Below, in pieces: positions 1-7,688 of a stretch of 64,000 bases of DNA. The notes below the pieces were generated by a model, which saw only the letters and a list, made by a program, of their open reading frames with translations, was not told where the DNA came from and ran no database searches. Source of the DNA: Nitrospirota bacterium (lineage in GTDB: Bacteria > Nitrospirota > Thermodesulfovibrionia > UBA6902); assembly GCA_016213945.1 (NCBI GenBank), contig JACQZF010000016.1, positions 62,001 through 126,000 on the forward strand, given 5' to 3'. The first letter of the stretch is position 1. Each line of letters starts with the position of its first letter. The position numbers and the translations under genes are program-made.

Positions 1-1
1 A

Positions 2-193
2 GAAGAGCTGTTGAACGGACTCATGATGAGGTACGACATCAGAATTGATAAAAAAGCTATTGACTCAAATGATGAACTCTATGAACTGTACAGGTTTGAT
101 ATCCCGGTGTTTGAATTCAAGGATGGTTCAACGCTGCACGGGCGTATTAAGAAACAGGACCTCCTGGATAAACTCGAAGAAAACAAAGAATAA
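2..193 (+). CDS. Glutaredoxin-like (DUF836) protein, 5'-truncated
   Basis: The C-terminal 63 codons of a gene that begins left of the window; the frame is open to base 2. The pattern of an acidic I/D-rich strand, ELYELYRFDIPVFEF and a closing glycine strand followed by a helix resembles the C-terminal half of the glutaredoxin-like DUF836 family. There the cis-Pro loop (IPV) sits next to the thiol site. The CxxC-bearing N-terminus is not visible, so redox activity cannot be judged. A TTG at position 11 could be read as a start, but the matching frame upstream argues for truncation by the window edge. The family assignment is tentative. Confidence 0.5.
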   Translation, partial: EELLNGLMMRYDIRIDKKAIDSNDELYELYRFDIPVFEFKDGSTLHGRIKKQDLLDKLEENKE

Positions 194-268
194 AGTAACA
201 CCGGCATTTATCCGATAATAAACCTGTTGATAGTCAAAGGGAAAGAGGTTGGATACAGGTTATCTGGA

Positions 269-805
269 ATGAAGAGGGTTGCGAAGGGAGAAATGCTTAA
301 CAGGTTATACGTTGTAACAGTCTTTTTATTGATATCAGGCTGTGTAACTGTTCCGCCTGTACAACATGACTTCCAGGCTGAAGAGAAGTATGCGGCAACT
401 TATGGCGAGGTTTGGCAGTTGGTAAATGGCTTTCTCTCAGATGAAAATATTTCTGTGAAGACCGGCAATAAAGAATCCGGGGCAATAGTGACCTCCGAGA
501 TCGAGGTCCCATACGAAGGTTTTCAGTATGCGTCGGACTATTGCGACTGCGGCCAGCTTGGAGGTTTATATGTTTATCATGAAATCAAGGGAGAATATAA
601 AATTCAGATATCGAAGCTTGCAGAAAAGATAGCCGCCATAAGAATAGATTCGCGCTACCGGGCGTCTTTATGGCTTGGGAAGGACTTCGTCGGCTGGGTA
701 CCGTGTGAATCGAAAGGATACCTTGAGAAGAAGTTATTTGAGCAGCTAACTTCCAGGTTTAAAACCTACCAGGAGGAGAAAGATAAAAAACCCGCAACAA
801 AATAA
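269..805 (+). CDS. Predicted lipoprotein of unknown function
   Basis: I do not recognise a named family. The product opens with a basic n-region, a hydrophobic stretch and the lipobox LISGC (Cys25 from this start), so it should be lipidated and exported. The mature part is about 150 residues, soluble, and contains a DYCDCGQLGG segment with two nearby cysteines. An alternative ATG at 293 has AAGGGAG just upstream and also gives a good lipoprotein signal. A TTG at 227 is less likely because it puts a long polar extension before the signal. The gene follows the glutaredoxin-like gene by 75 bp, and nothing nearby points to its role. Confidence 0.6.
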   Translation: MKRVAKGEMLNRLYVVTVFLLISGCVTVPPVQHDFQAEEKYAATYGEVWQLVNGFLSDENISVKTGNKESGAIVTSEIEVPYEGFQYASDYCDCGQLGGLYVYHEIKGEYKIQISKLAEKIAAIRIDSRYRASLWLGKDFVGWVPCESKGYLEKKLFEQLTSRFKTYQEEKDKKPATK

Positions 806-884
806 AGCATTCCAACCTCCCCCCCGGCTAAAAGGGGACCGGATATTTCTCCCTAAGAAAGTATCAAACTGCGCAGTGATGGAC

Positions 885-989
885 TTATTGATTTCTTAGA
901 GTGTCTTCGATTTTTCCGGCAGCACATAAGGCCATGAGAAACATGCCCAACATGCTCCCGACTACTAATCCCAGCACAAACATGATCAT
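885..989 (-). CDS. 34-residue single-span membrane protein
   Basis: Short ORF starting MIMFVLGLVVG and ending in a polar tail with IEDTLRNQ. Residues 3-24 form one hydrophobic helix with a G-x3-G pattern. GGAGG lies 4 bases before the first ATG (989) and 10 before a second ATG (983), so both starts are possible. The plan (one glycine-patterned helix, short charged tail) resembles small membrane proteins annotated in phages and plasmids (DUF3789-like), but that resemblance is only by eye. An AT-rich 24-bp inverted repeat lies 36 bp upstream. There is no partner gene on the same strand within 300 bp, and the function is unknown. Confidence 0.5.
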   Translation of the reverse strand: MIMFVLGLVVGSMLGMFLMALCAAGKIEDTLRNQ

Positions 990-1024
990 GGTGCCTCCAA
1001 TGGTTAATTGTTTACACTTATATT

Positions 1025-1048
1025 AATTTCTATAAAATTATAGAAATT
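1025..1048. promoter_or_regulatory. AT-rich 24-bp inverted repeat, operator-like
   Basis: Perfect 11-bp arms AATTTCTATAA and TTATAGAAATT flank an AA centre. The site lies 36 bp upstream of the 34-residue ORF on the minus strand, inside a very AT-rich stretch (about 1010-1110). A role as repressor site or promoter element is inferred from position only. Confidence 0.3.
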
Positions 1049-1214
1049 ATAGTGCAAATAATATACCCAAACAAATAAATTATATTTATAATTTTATGCT
1101 CCTACAGGGACTTGCACGAAAAAAGGCGTGTAATTTTATTTGCCAATTTCAAATTTGATTTTTCAATGAAAGTTGACAGCCATATTGACAATATTCTGTC
1201 AATGTGACAATGAC

Positions 1215-1245
1215 AAAACTGCAAGCGATTTACGCTTGCAGTTTT
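1215..1245 (-). terminator. Hairpin terminator after the nap operon
   Basis: Perfect 13-bp stem AAAACTGCAAGCG with a 5-nt loop; on the minus strand the stem ends in TTTTG. It lies about 50 bp beyond the stop codon of the last nap gene (napD at 1294), as expected for a Rho-independent terminator. A smaller inverted repeat, ATTGACA-N6-TGTCAAT, sits just beyond it at 1184-1203. Confidence 0.6.
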
Positions 1246-1293
1246 CTAAAACGCCCCTCTTTAAGTGGCCCAGCAAATGCTCGTGAGTATTGT

Positions 1294-1551
1294 TCAGGCT
1301 TGCAAAGTCGTTGGCTCTTCATCCGCTCCTTCAATGCTGAAGTAGGCAAGATGTACATTTTTTACACCCTGGATATCCTTCAGGGGTTCAAAGTCGCTTT
1401 TTACTTTTGCCATGGTCTCTCTTTCGATAAGGAAAACTACTTTTTCGTTATCGACTTCATTAACCTCAATTTTTCTCATCTTTAATTCGTCAACTATTTT
1501 GTTCACTTCTTTTAATTCATTTGCCTCAATAAATCCGCTTGCGACAACCAT
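1294..1551 (-). CDS. napD: NapD-like maturation chaperone (distal copy)
   Basis: An 85-residue protein with the small ferredoxin-like fold pattern of NapD: VVASGFIEA strand, helix, strand VVFLIE, helix, and the closing GVKNVHLAYFSIEG strand. NapD binds the Tat signal peptide of NapA in the cytoplasm and holds it back until the cofactor is loaded. The start at 1551 is chosen because GGAGGT sits just upstream; the open frame runs further back without an RBS. It is the last gene of the nap block, and a second NapD-like gene begins the block at 9669. Having two copies is unusual and may reflect two Tat-exported iron-sulfur or molybdenum clients (NapA and NapG). Confidence 0.8.
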   Translation of the reverse strand: MVVASGFIEANELKEVNKIVDELKMRKIEVNEVDNEKVVFLIERETMAKVKSDFEPLKDIQGVKNVHLAYFSIEGADEEPTTLQA

Positions 1552-1612
1552 ATTACCTCCCTTGTTAGAGTTGCTAATCATTTCACATCTTCGTCCTGTC
1601 CGCAGGTAGTAA

Positions 1613-1670
1613 GCGGGCATCCAGTATTTTATATTCTGGATTCCCGCTCAACAGACTGCGGGAATGACGC
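1613..1670. repeat. Partial copy of the MITE-like palindromic repeat
   Basis: This stretch matches the central part of the elements at 29891-30035 and 36021-36166, including the CATCCAG half and the GATTCCCGCTCAACAG stem with GCGGGAATGAC. The terminal inverted repeats are absent, so it is a fragment. It lies between napD and napH and interrupts an otherwise tightly spaced operon. Confidence 0.7.
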
Positions 1671-1680
1671 TTACGAATTC

Positions 1681-2652
1681 TTACTTATGGGCCCTTAAAC
1701 TCATACTTACAAGTTTTCCCTTGGTCCCGCAGCCCTCAACGCATCTTCCGCAGTATATGCAATTAGTATCACGCAGTCCGGGCTGGTCCAAATGATGAGT
1801 TATTTTCACATCCATATAACATACCTGTTCGCAGAGATTACATTCCCCGCAATTGCCTTCTTTGAAGCGGAGCTTCAGCAGGCTTAGTTTATTAAAAAGA
1901 CCATAGGTGATCCCGACAGGGCATAAAATTTTGCACCAGAGACGCGGGGCAAAATATTCAAGCAATAAAAGGGAAAGTAAAGCTGAGCCTGAATATATTA
2001 ACACTGTCTTGCTGACGGGCAGGTCAAGTGCAAGAAATACACTGGAATTGAACACCATGAAAAAATTGGTCAGATGAGAGAGATAGCGCGTGAAAAAGGG
2101 GACCCCAAGTATTGCTGAAACAGCGAGCAGCCCGGCAGCGATCCCGTAGCCGATTATCCCGCTATGTCTCCCCTTGTCAAGGGGAGAATTTAAGAGTGGT
2201 CTTACGTTCTGTCTTCTGTCTCCTGTCTTCTGTATTCTTATTTTGTCAACCATCTCAAAAAGGAAATCCATGGGACAGCACCATCCACAGAAAGCCCTGC
2301 CGAAGATCAGGTATATTCCGGCAACAGGGAGCACGCCGGTTAGTGCCTGCATAGTAATGCTCTTTGAAGCGGCGAAACTCTCAAAAAAGGCAAAAACATT
2401 AATGAGATTTATGGACCAGAAGGCCAAAGAAGCGGTTGGCCCTCCCACAAGAACCTTTATCCGCAAGAATTGCAGGAGGAATAATATGGTGATGGAGAAG
2501 AGGACGTATCGACGGAGTCGGGATAGTCTGAGCTTAAAGTTTAGAATTTTGAGTTCGGAGACACCCCCCCTAAGCCCCCCCTTGCTAAGGAGGGGATGGG
2601 GATCCGGAGTGTCTGGTTTTACGTCTTCACCGTCTTTTAGCCAATAACTCAT
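1681..2652 (-). CDS. napH: NapH-like membrane iron-sulfur quinol dehydrogenase
   Basis: Integral membrane protein with about four helices, a periplasm-facing FCGWCCP motif, a CKILCP motif, and two C-terminal [4Fe-4S] motifs (CGECNLCEQVC and CIYCGRCVEGC). This is the NapH/CcoG-like plan. NapH takes electrons from the quinol pool and passes them to NapG. The start at 2652 is the ATG nearest downstream of napG (22 bp gap). An earlier in-frame start would overlap napG by more than 80 bp. The first 35 residues and a loop after the first ferredoxin-like helix are encoded by dispersed repeats (PLLSKGGLRGG, and a Lys/Arg-rich loop). The true family start may therefore be near the first transmembrane helix. 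Confidence 0.85.
   Translation of the reverse strand: MSYWLKDGEDVKPDTPDPHPLLSKGGLRGGVSELKILNFKLRLSRLRRYVLFSITILFLLQFLRIKVLVGGPTASLAFWSINLINVFAFFESFAASKSITMQALTGVLPVAGIYLIFGRAFCGWCCPMDFLFEMVDKIRIQKTGDRRQNVRPLLNSPLDKGRHSGIIGYGIAAGLLAVSAILGVPFFTRYLSHLTNFFMVFNSSVFLALDLPVSKTVLIYSGSALLSLLLLEYFAPRLWCKILCPVGITYGLFNKLSLLKLRFKEGNCGECNLCEQVCYMDVKITHHLDQPGLRDTNCIYCGRCVEGCGTKGKLVSMSLRAHK
2165..2237. repeat. Two dispersed repeats inside napH
   Basis: A short palindrome (TCTCCCCTTG and CAAGGGGAGA) is followed by a TCTGTCTTCTGTCTCC tandem motif. Both are in frame and encode a loop, PLLNSPLDKGRHSG plus a GDRRQ-type segment, between transmembrane parts of NapH. They belong to the same repeat types seen between and inside other genes of the window. 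Confidence 0.6.
2560..2612. repeat. In-frame G/C-tract palindrome in napH
   Basis: Imperfect palindrome of C-runs, central TTGCTAAG and G-runs, with outer arms GACAC and GTGTC. It is translated in napH as PLLSKGGLRGG near the N-terminus. It is a member of the KGG-encoding family also found in napG, lpxK, waaA, the UMF1 transporter and three fatty-acid genes. Confidence 0.65.
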
Positions 2653-2674
2653 AACTCTTAACTCTTCACTTTTT

Positions 2675-3475
2675 TTATCTGTACTCGCGTTCAACCAATT
2701 TTCCCCTTTCCATGATGTTCGGAAGGTTTTGACTGTAGACAATGTTATACCTCTCCTCATTAGGCATGGACATAAGTTTTTTAAATCCGCTTACGTAAGA
2801 CGACTTAACTGTTTCATACTGTTTTTTGGTAATCACTTTTATTGCCGAGCCTCCGAGCGGGCAGTATTTAACGCACAAGCCGCAGCCGACGCAATTGTCA
2901 TTTATGTACGGCTGATTGCCCCATTCGCCGTTATAGAAATCAAAGACCTTTGCGCCCATCGGACATGCCTTGCTGCATGACAGGCAGACATCGCCGTTCC
3001 AGCCGAAACACAGTCCGAAATCAATGAGCGCTATTCCCATTGCAGTATTCTCTTTTTCGACTTTTTGCAATGCGCCTGTAGGGCAGTGTTTCGGGCATTC
3101 CATGCAAAGACCGCATGGGAAGTCTCTCATGTCTTTTATGTAAGGCGTGCCGTAATTTAATACCCCCCCTATCCCCCCCTTGGCAAGGGGGGGCGAAGGG
3201 GGGGTAAAACCAGCTATTGCAATGGCATCATATTTCATCACATGGCATACGTTTGCGCACACGCCGCAGCTTATGCACTTCGCCCTGAATTCTTTTTCAG
3301 GTAAGGCGCCGGGCGGTCTTATTAAACCGCCGGCGCCTATATTGGGGAGAGGCCCTTTCGGGCCTGCTGAGGGGTCGTCAGCGGCACTTGCCATAACACG
3401 GGGGTTATCACCGAGTATCGCTGCTGTTCCTACCAAAATTGAACTAATTAATAAATCTCTTCTTGTCAGATTCAA
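2675..3475 (-). CDS. napG: NapG-like periplasmic ferredoxin-type protein
   Basis: A 266-residue Tat substrate (RRDLL at residues 5-9 followed by a hydrophobic stretch) with four cysteine clusters for [4Fe-4S] centres: CISCGVCANVC, CGLCMECPKHC, CLSCSKAC and CVGCGLCVKYC. NapG relays electrons from NapH toward the periplasmic nitrate reductase. It is encoded between napA and napH, and the napH start is 22 bp downstream. Between the first and second clusters an 11-residue insert, PPSPPLAKGGI, is encoded by a C/G-tract palindrome. The insertion keeps the frame and spares all cysteines. Confidence 0.88.
   Translation of the reverse strand: MNLTRRDLLISSILVGTAAILGDNPRVMASAADDPSAGPKGPLPNIGAGGLIRPPGALPEKEFRAKCISCGVCANVCHVMKYDAIAIAGFTPPSPPLAKGGIGGVLNYGTPYIKDMRDFPCGLCMECPKHCPTGALQKVEKENTAMGIALIDFGLCFGWNGDVCLSCSKACPMGAKVFDFYNGEWGNQPYINDNCVGCGLCVKYCPLGGSAIKVITKKQYETVKSSYVSGFKKLMSMPNEERYNIVYSQNLPNIMERGKLVEREYR
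3161..3206. repeat. In-frame G/C-tract palindrome in napG
   Basis: TACCCCCCC at the left and GGGGGGGTA at the right flank a core CCCTTGGCAAGGG, giving a 46-bp palindrome. It is translated without a frameshift as a PP-x-PPLAKGGIGG-type peptide between two iron-sulfur motifs. Confidence 0.7.
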
Positions 3476-3528
3476 TTAATTCCCTTTATTTACGGGTAAG
3501 CCCCGTAAAAAAATTCCAAAGGAGTGTT

Positions 3529-3628
3529 AAACCCTGCCGCAGAGCGGCAGGGTTTTATTTCTGATGGGGTAAGGATTCAAGGGTTAGAGGGGAAATTCAG
3601 GTGGGAAACCCCTTGAACCCTTACCCAT
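3529..3628. other. Hairpins between napA and napG
   Basis: The 159-bp gap holds two hairpins. The first (3529-3555) has a 12-bp stem, AAACCCTGCCGC, with a 3-nt loop. The second (about 3566-3628) pairs GGGTAAGG-type and CCTTACCC-type arms. On the minus strand the first is not followed by a clear U-run, so it may modulate napA versus napG levels or stabilise RNA. On the plus strand it is followed by TTTTATTT. The interpretation is open. Confidence 0.4.
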
Positions 3629-3634
3629 GCTTTT

Positions 3635-6600
3635 TTAAACCACTATCTTCCCCGGCTCTGCCTGTCTTCCCTTGGTCTTGCCCTTGTATATTTTCACTGC
3701 AAACATCTTGTAGTCTGCCTGAAAGCTGAACGGGTCGAAGGCGTCGCGCATTATCATATTGATGAGCTTATACTCATCAAACCAGGGAATAAACACATAG
3801 TCGTGTCTTGGTCCGCCTGTGGCTTTTGCGACATCAAGCACCTTTGCCGGAAGCTCGATTTTTCCTCTTGGAGATTCTACAATTACCGAATCGCCGTTTT
3901 TGATGTCGAGTTTTTTGGCGAGCAGTTCATTGAGCTCAACATACGCCCCCGGCACCGCACGCGCACGCTCAGGGACCCTCGTAGTCATGCTGCCTGAATG
4001 CCAGTGTTCCACAACCCTTCCGGTGCATGCGCCGTATTTATATTCAGTCGTGTCGATAATCAGGAGAGTGCCGCCGTCCGGCTTTGCATATTCGTGCCTT
4101 AAGTTATGGAACTCGGCAGGACTCAGCGCTATGTTCTTAAGGGCATCCATATCTTTGTCGGGATCGCCCATAACAAGGGCTGTGTATTTGGCAAGCTCAT
4201 CATAGGGAAGGGCGCTGTTTTCAGCCACTTTTGCCGGATTAAATTTTCTCTCGACAACTGAAACAGTCTTGTACTTTGCAAACTGTTTGCCGTCAAATTT
4301 GCAGGCCCACCATGGATTGGCCCAGGCAATCGCTCTTCCATCCCAGCCCGGAATTTTTTTGGTCTTGCCGTCGGCAGTTGTTAAATCAACCATGCCGTTA
4401 ATAAAGGCATTGGAGTTATAGAAGCTTGCATACCATCCGTCCGGAAGATTCTGCGCCTTCTGGTATTCCTTGTCCGCCTTCATTGAGCTGACATTCTTCT
4501 CCAGCCACTCGCCATAGACAGGGTTAAATTCTTTCATGTTCTTTAGATAAAAGGTTGTCTTGCCGTCTATGTGCGGATCGTATGGATAAGCATACTGGAT
4601 TCTCGACTGGTATTTTTCATATCTCTGTTTCATCTCCGGATTTGTATGGACTTCTTCAGGGAATGGGATCCTGTATCCATGATTCTGTTCAAGAAGAAGT
4701 TCGCGCTTCATGCCGCTGAAGTCATATCCTGTACCTTTGGAAAGCGCTCTGAGTTCATCCCAGATGTTCCAGGAGAATTTTCTGTTCCATTCCTTTGTCT
4801 TGCCGGCATCAATGGTCTTTTTCAGCCAGTCAGCTCCATCATATTCAGCAGGCCAGAACTGAGATACGTGACCCTTCGGCACAACGCCTTTTTCCTCAAG
4901 CCGCCTCATTATGCAGGCAAAGATGGTGTGGTCAGGAAGAGTGTTGCCGTAAGGCTCAATTACCTGTTTAATGACCTGATAACGTCTTTCAAGGTTGCCG
5001 AATATAAACTCCTTCTCATACCAGCTGGATGCGCCAAGCACAATGTCAGAGACCTGCGTTGTTGCATTGGGGAAGGCCTCAAGCGTTACCACAAGCGGCC
5101 ATGCAGTACCTTTGCCGGAAAGCCCCATTGCCTGCCTGTATGGCCATGAATATGGAAGGCTCTGTCCGGCATTAACGGTTGAGATGAACATCGTCTTGAT
5201 CTGGCCCGCGCCCAGTCTCCTGAACATCTCCATGGTATGCGGACCGGCCTTGTCATGAATCTTTATTTTTGCTGTCTCTTCAGCTATTGCGCCATCGGGC
5301 ATCCCCTGCTTTTTCAGATACTCTCCGGCCCTGTCTTTCCATATCTTCTCAACCGCTTCCCTGTGTGCGGGATTTGCCACAAGTCTTCCGTAAGGCAAGG
5401 CATGACAAAGCGCGCCGGGGGCCCTGATACCGCCGCAGGCGTTCGGCTGGCCTGTAAAACTGAATGAATGCCTGCCCGGCTTGACCGCCTTGCCGGTTAT
5501 AAGATGCAGCATGTGAAGCGATGCATTGGTCCATGTCCCCTGAAGTTTCTGGTTTACGCCCATGCACCACGCTGACAGGGTATATCCATCTGCAAACCAT
5601 TTGGCCGCGAGTCTTAAGGCCTCAGGCCCGCTTATGGCCTTCCATGTCTTTGTGGCCTTGTCATAAAGGAGCGGAGATTCGCCTTCAAAAATCATCTCCG
5701 AAACCTTTTCAGGCTTATAATCTTCAAGGAATTTGAGAAATACTGCAAAGCCCTTATAGAGGTCTTTCATTACCTCCTCTTCAGACGCATATTTTGTCTT
5801 CAGGCTTGGATATGTCTTCCTCGGCTCTGCCGTGTATGAGAGGTCCCATGCAGCGTCTCTCGTGCCGCCGTAGTGTGTCTTTATCCATGTCTTCTTGACA
5901 TCTTCATGGATGCCGAAGCTCACATGCCTTTCAATGAATTTTTTGTCAAGATATTTCCACTTTGCCTCAACCGTTCCTTTCTCCACGTCTGCCTTGGCCC
6001 CGTCAAGTTCATGTGCAATAACATATGCGATTGAATTGATAAGCACGAGGTCCCGGCCTGTTGCAAACGGCAGCCACAGATCGGCAATGGTCCCGGAACG
6101 CGTCTTTCTTGGGTCGGCAAGGATGACCTTGACATTCGGGTTCTTTGATTTCATGGCGGCCATCCTGTTGAAGATTATCGGATGTCCCTCTGCCGTATTG
6201 CTCCCGATGAGAAAAAGTGTATCGGCATGTCTGCCATAATCAGGATCAGGCACATCTATATCATCAAGAGAGCCGTACGGCTCGTCTTTTCCAAATGTAT
6301 ATAGATAACCGACAACTGCGGAAGCCATACACATTCTCGGTTGCCCTTCGATGGCATTGTTGGCAAGCATCCCGCCGCCTTTAAATACCTTGTTCATGAC
6401 ATGGGATTCTTCAGTGCCGAGCTGACCGCTGCCGTAGAAAGCAACACTGTGCTTGCCGAAGTCTTTAACGGATTTATCCACAGCATCAGCCACAAAGTTT
6501 ATTGCATCATCCCACGGCACGAGAACGAAGTTCTCTTTCATGTCAATTTCGGAAGGCGTCAGCCCTTTAGGGTCTTTGGTAGTTTTTCCCTCAAGCACTC

Positions 6601-6970
6601 TTGGGGAATTGACAACATCGGGCTTGCCTGTTTTCGGGTTGATCCATTCCTTTCTGAACAACGCTCCCTTGGGTCTCTCATTGTAAGCCATAGCTTTGTG
6701 GAGATAAAAACCTTTTGTGCAAAGGACGCCTCTGTTTACAGGGCTCTTGATATCTCCTTTTATCGCCAAAACTTTTGTTACCTTTCCTGCCGCGTCCACC
6801 TCGCAGTCTGCAATCATCGTGCAGCCGACAGCGCAGAACCTGCACTGCCCGACAGGTAAGGATTTGGTAGAGATAGCAGCGTAAATCATTTCCGGCACGC
6901 TTACGCCAGCGGCAGCGGCAGCGGCTATCATGGCGCTGCTTCTAAGAAAAGTTCTTCTGGTAATGTTCAT
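3635..6970 (-). CDS. napA: NapA-like periplasmic molybdopterin oxidoreductase (large form)
   Basis: A 1111-residue DMSO-reductase family enzyme. The Tat signal RRTFLRSS is at residues 5-12. A [4Fe-4S] motif has Cys43, Cys46, Cys50 and Cys84. The likely Mo ligand is Cys214 in PRMCMASAVVGY, which is the Nap-type signature. Downstream are GSNTAEGHPI and other MGD-binding motifs, and the C-terminal beta-barrel domain carries ARAVPGAYVELNELLA. Nap-type enzymes reduce nitrate to nitrite in the periplasm. The usual length is about 800-950 residues, so the extra mass (for example residues 300-400 and 700-900) is notable. The neighbours napG, napH and two napD copies support a nitrate-reductase role. 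Another oxyanion substrate cannot be excluded. Confidence 0.83.
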   Translation of the reverse strand: MNITRRTFLRSSAMIAAAAAAGVSVPEMIYAAISTKSLPVGQCRFCAVGCTMIADCEVDAAGKVTKVLAIKGDIKSPVNRGVLCTKGFYLHKAMAYNERPKGALFRKEWINPKTGKPDVVNSPRVLEGKTTKDPKGLTPSEIDMKENFVLVPWDDAINFVADAVDKSVKDFGKHSVAFYGSGQLGTEESHVMNKVFKGGGMLANNAIEGQPRMCMASAVVGYLYTFGKDEPYGSLDDIDVPDPDYGRHADTLFLIGSNTAEGHPIIFNRMAAMKSKNPNVKVILADPRKTRSGTIADLWLPFATGRDLVLINSIAYVIAHELDGAKADVEKGTVEAKWKYLDKKFIERHVSFGIHEDVKKTWIKTHYGGTRDAAWDLSYTAEPRKTYPSLKTKYASEEEVMKDLYKGFAVFLKFLEDYKPEKVSEMIFEGESPLLYDKATKTWKAISGPEALRLAAKWFADGYTLSAWCMGVNQKLQGTWTNASLHMLHLITGKAVKPGRHSFSFTGQPNACGGIRAPGALCHALPYGRLVANPAHREAVEKIWKDRAGEYLKKQGMPDGAIAEETAKIKIHDKAGPHTMEMFRRLGAGQIKTMFISTVNAGQSLPYSWPYRQAMGLSGKGTAWPLVVTLEAFPNATTQVSDIVLGASSWYEKEFIFGNLERRYQVIKQVIEPYGNTLPDHTIFACIMRRLEEKGVVPKGHVSQFWPAEYDGADWLKKTIDAGKTKEWNRKFSWNIWDELRALSKGTGYDFSGMKRELLLEQNHGYRIPFPEEVHTNPEMKQRYEKYQSRIQYAYPYDPHIDGKTTFYLKNMKEFNPVYGEWLEKNVSSMKADKEYQKAQNLPDGWYASFYNSNAFINGMVDLTTADGKTKKIPGWDGRAIAWANPWWACKFDGKQFAKYKTVSVVERKFNPAKVAENSALPYDELAKYTALVMGDPDKDMDALKNIALSPAEFHNLRHEYAKPDGGTLLIIDTTEYKYGACTGRVVEHWHSGSMTTRVPERARAVPGAYVELNELLAKKLDIKNGDSVIVESPRGKIELPAKVLDVAKATGGPRHDYVFIPWFDEYKLINMIMRDAFDPFSFQADYKMFAVKIYKGKTKGRQAEPGKIVV

Positions 6971-7004
6971 TTATTCCACCTCCTCATTTTAAATAACATA
7001 CTGT

Positions 7005-7080
7005 TAAACCACAGAGGCGCTGAGACACTGAGAAAGAAGATGAGAAGATACTTCTCCGTGCCTCCGTGTCTCTGTGGTTA
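7005..7080. repeat. Dispersed AACCACAGAG inverted repeat (copy 1)
   Basis: Outer arms AACCACAGAGGC and ...GTCTCTGTGGTT with inner GAGACACTGAG and CTCCGTGCCTCC segments form a long imperfect hairpin. Six further copies lie in the window (15528, 16268, 31243, 32702, 42382, 46278), all intergenic. This one separates napA from the monoheme gene. Confidence 0.8.
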
Positions 7081-7088
7081 ATTCCAAT

Positions 7089-7586
7089 TTATTTCCCCGG
7101 CATAATTGAAAATCCATCAGTGCCCACTACATCTCCCACTGGTGAAAAATCTCCATTGGCAGCCACGGCCATTATAGTCAGATCAACCCCGGTCTCTATC
7201 TTTTCAGAAGGCGCTTTCCATCCGAAGGTCCATTCTCTGAAGGCAGAGCCTTCCTGCGTATGGGTCATAATCCCTTCGCTCAACTGAGTGTCTTTTTTAT
7301 CCACAACTTTCAGTTCACCGGCTGAAGCAATAAGGGCAAACCCGCCCGCCACATCGCCGAAGCTTTGGTTGTCACTTTCAATAGTTAACGTCATCTTGTA
7401 AGTCTTGCCGGGAACATAGTTTTTAGGCAGCCCGTCAATTTTCACTTCTGCCGAGCCTTCTCCCTGATGACATCCGATACATTCGAAATTAGGCGCGCTG
7501 TTATTATGACTGTTCCCTCTGTGGGCCGCTAATAAGATCAATCCCGCAAGCAATATAATCACTAAAATAAATTTCTTTGCCATCAT
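7089..7586 (-). CDS. Monoheme Reeler-like domain protein
   Basis: Exported protein of 165 residues: N-terminal hydrophobic signal, one CxxCH haem-c motif (ECIGCHQGEG) just after it, then a beta-rich domain with LPKNYVPGKTYKMTLTI. The latter resembles Reeler/DOMON-type modules often attached to a haem site in environmental bacteria. The most likely role is periplasmic electron transfer or binding. It lies between the HAO-like cytochrome and napA, which makes it a candidate small carrier in place of the missing NapB or NapC. The start is set at an ATG (7586) preceded by GAGGTGG; a GTG at 7592 and an ATG at 7583 are alternatives. Confidence 0.7.
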   Translation of the reverse strand: MMAKKFILVIILLAGLILLAAHRGNSHNNSAPNFECIGCHQGEGSAEVKIDGLPKNYVPGKTYKMTLTIESDNQSFGDVAGGFALIASAGELKVVDKKDTQLSEGIMTHTQEGSAFREWTFGWKAPSEKIETGVDLTIMAVAANGDFSPVGDVVGTDGFSIMPGK

Positions 7587-7625
7587 ATCCACCTCTTACC
7601 CTCCTTTTCTTTAAGATTTGAACAT

Positions 7626-7668
7626 ATTGAAGAGGGAGAAGAGGTTCACGGACCTCTCCCTCTTCAAT
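7626..7668 (-). other. Strong intercistronic hairpin
   Basis: Arms ATTGAAGAGGGAG and CTCCCTCTTCAAT extend through a 3-nt bulge to AGGT/ACCT around a short loop. It lies 21 bp after the stop of the octaheme gene and before the monoheme gene. There is no U-run, so an mRNA-stabilising or processing element for the abundant cytochrome message is more likely than a terminator. Confidence 0.45.
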
Positions 7669-7688
7669 ACCGTTGAATCAACTAAAAA

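Noticed and set aside
2174-2647. 157-codon plus-strand open frame opposite napH
   Set aside because: It lies across dispersed repeats and napH. Its PPLSPPLLRRGWGS translation is a repeat, not a gene.
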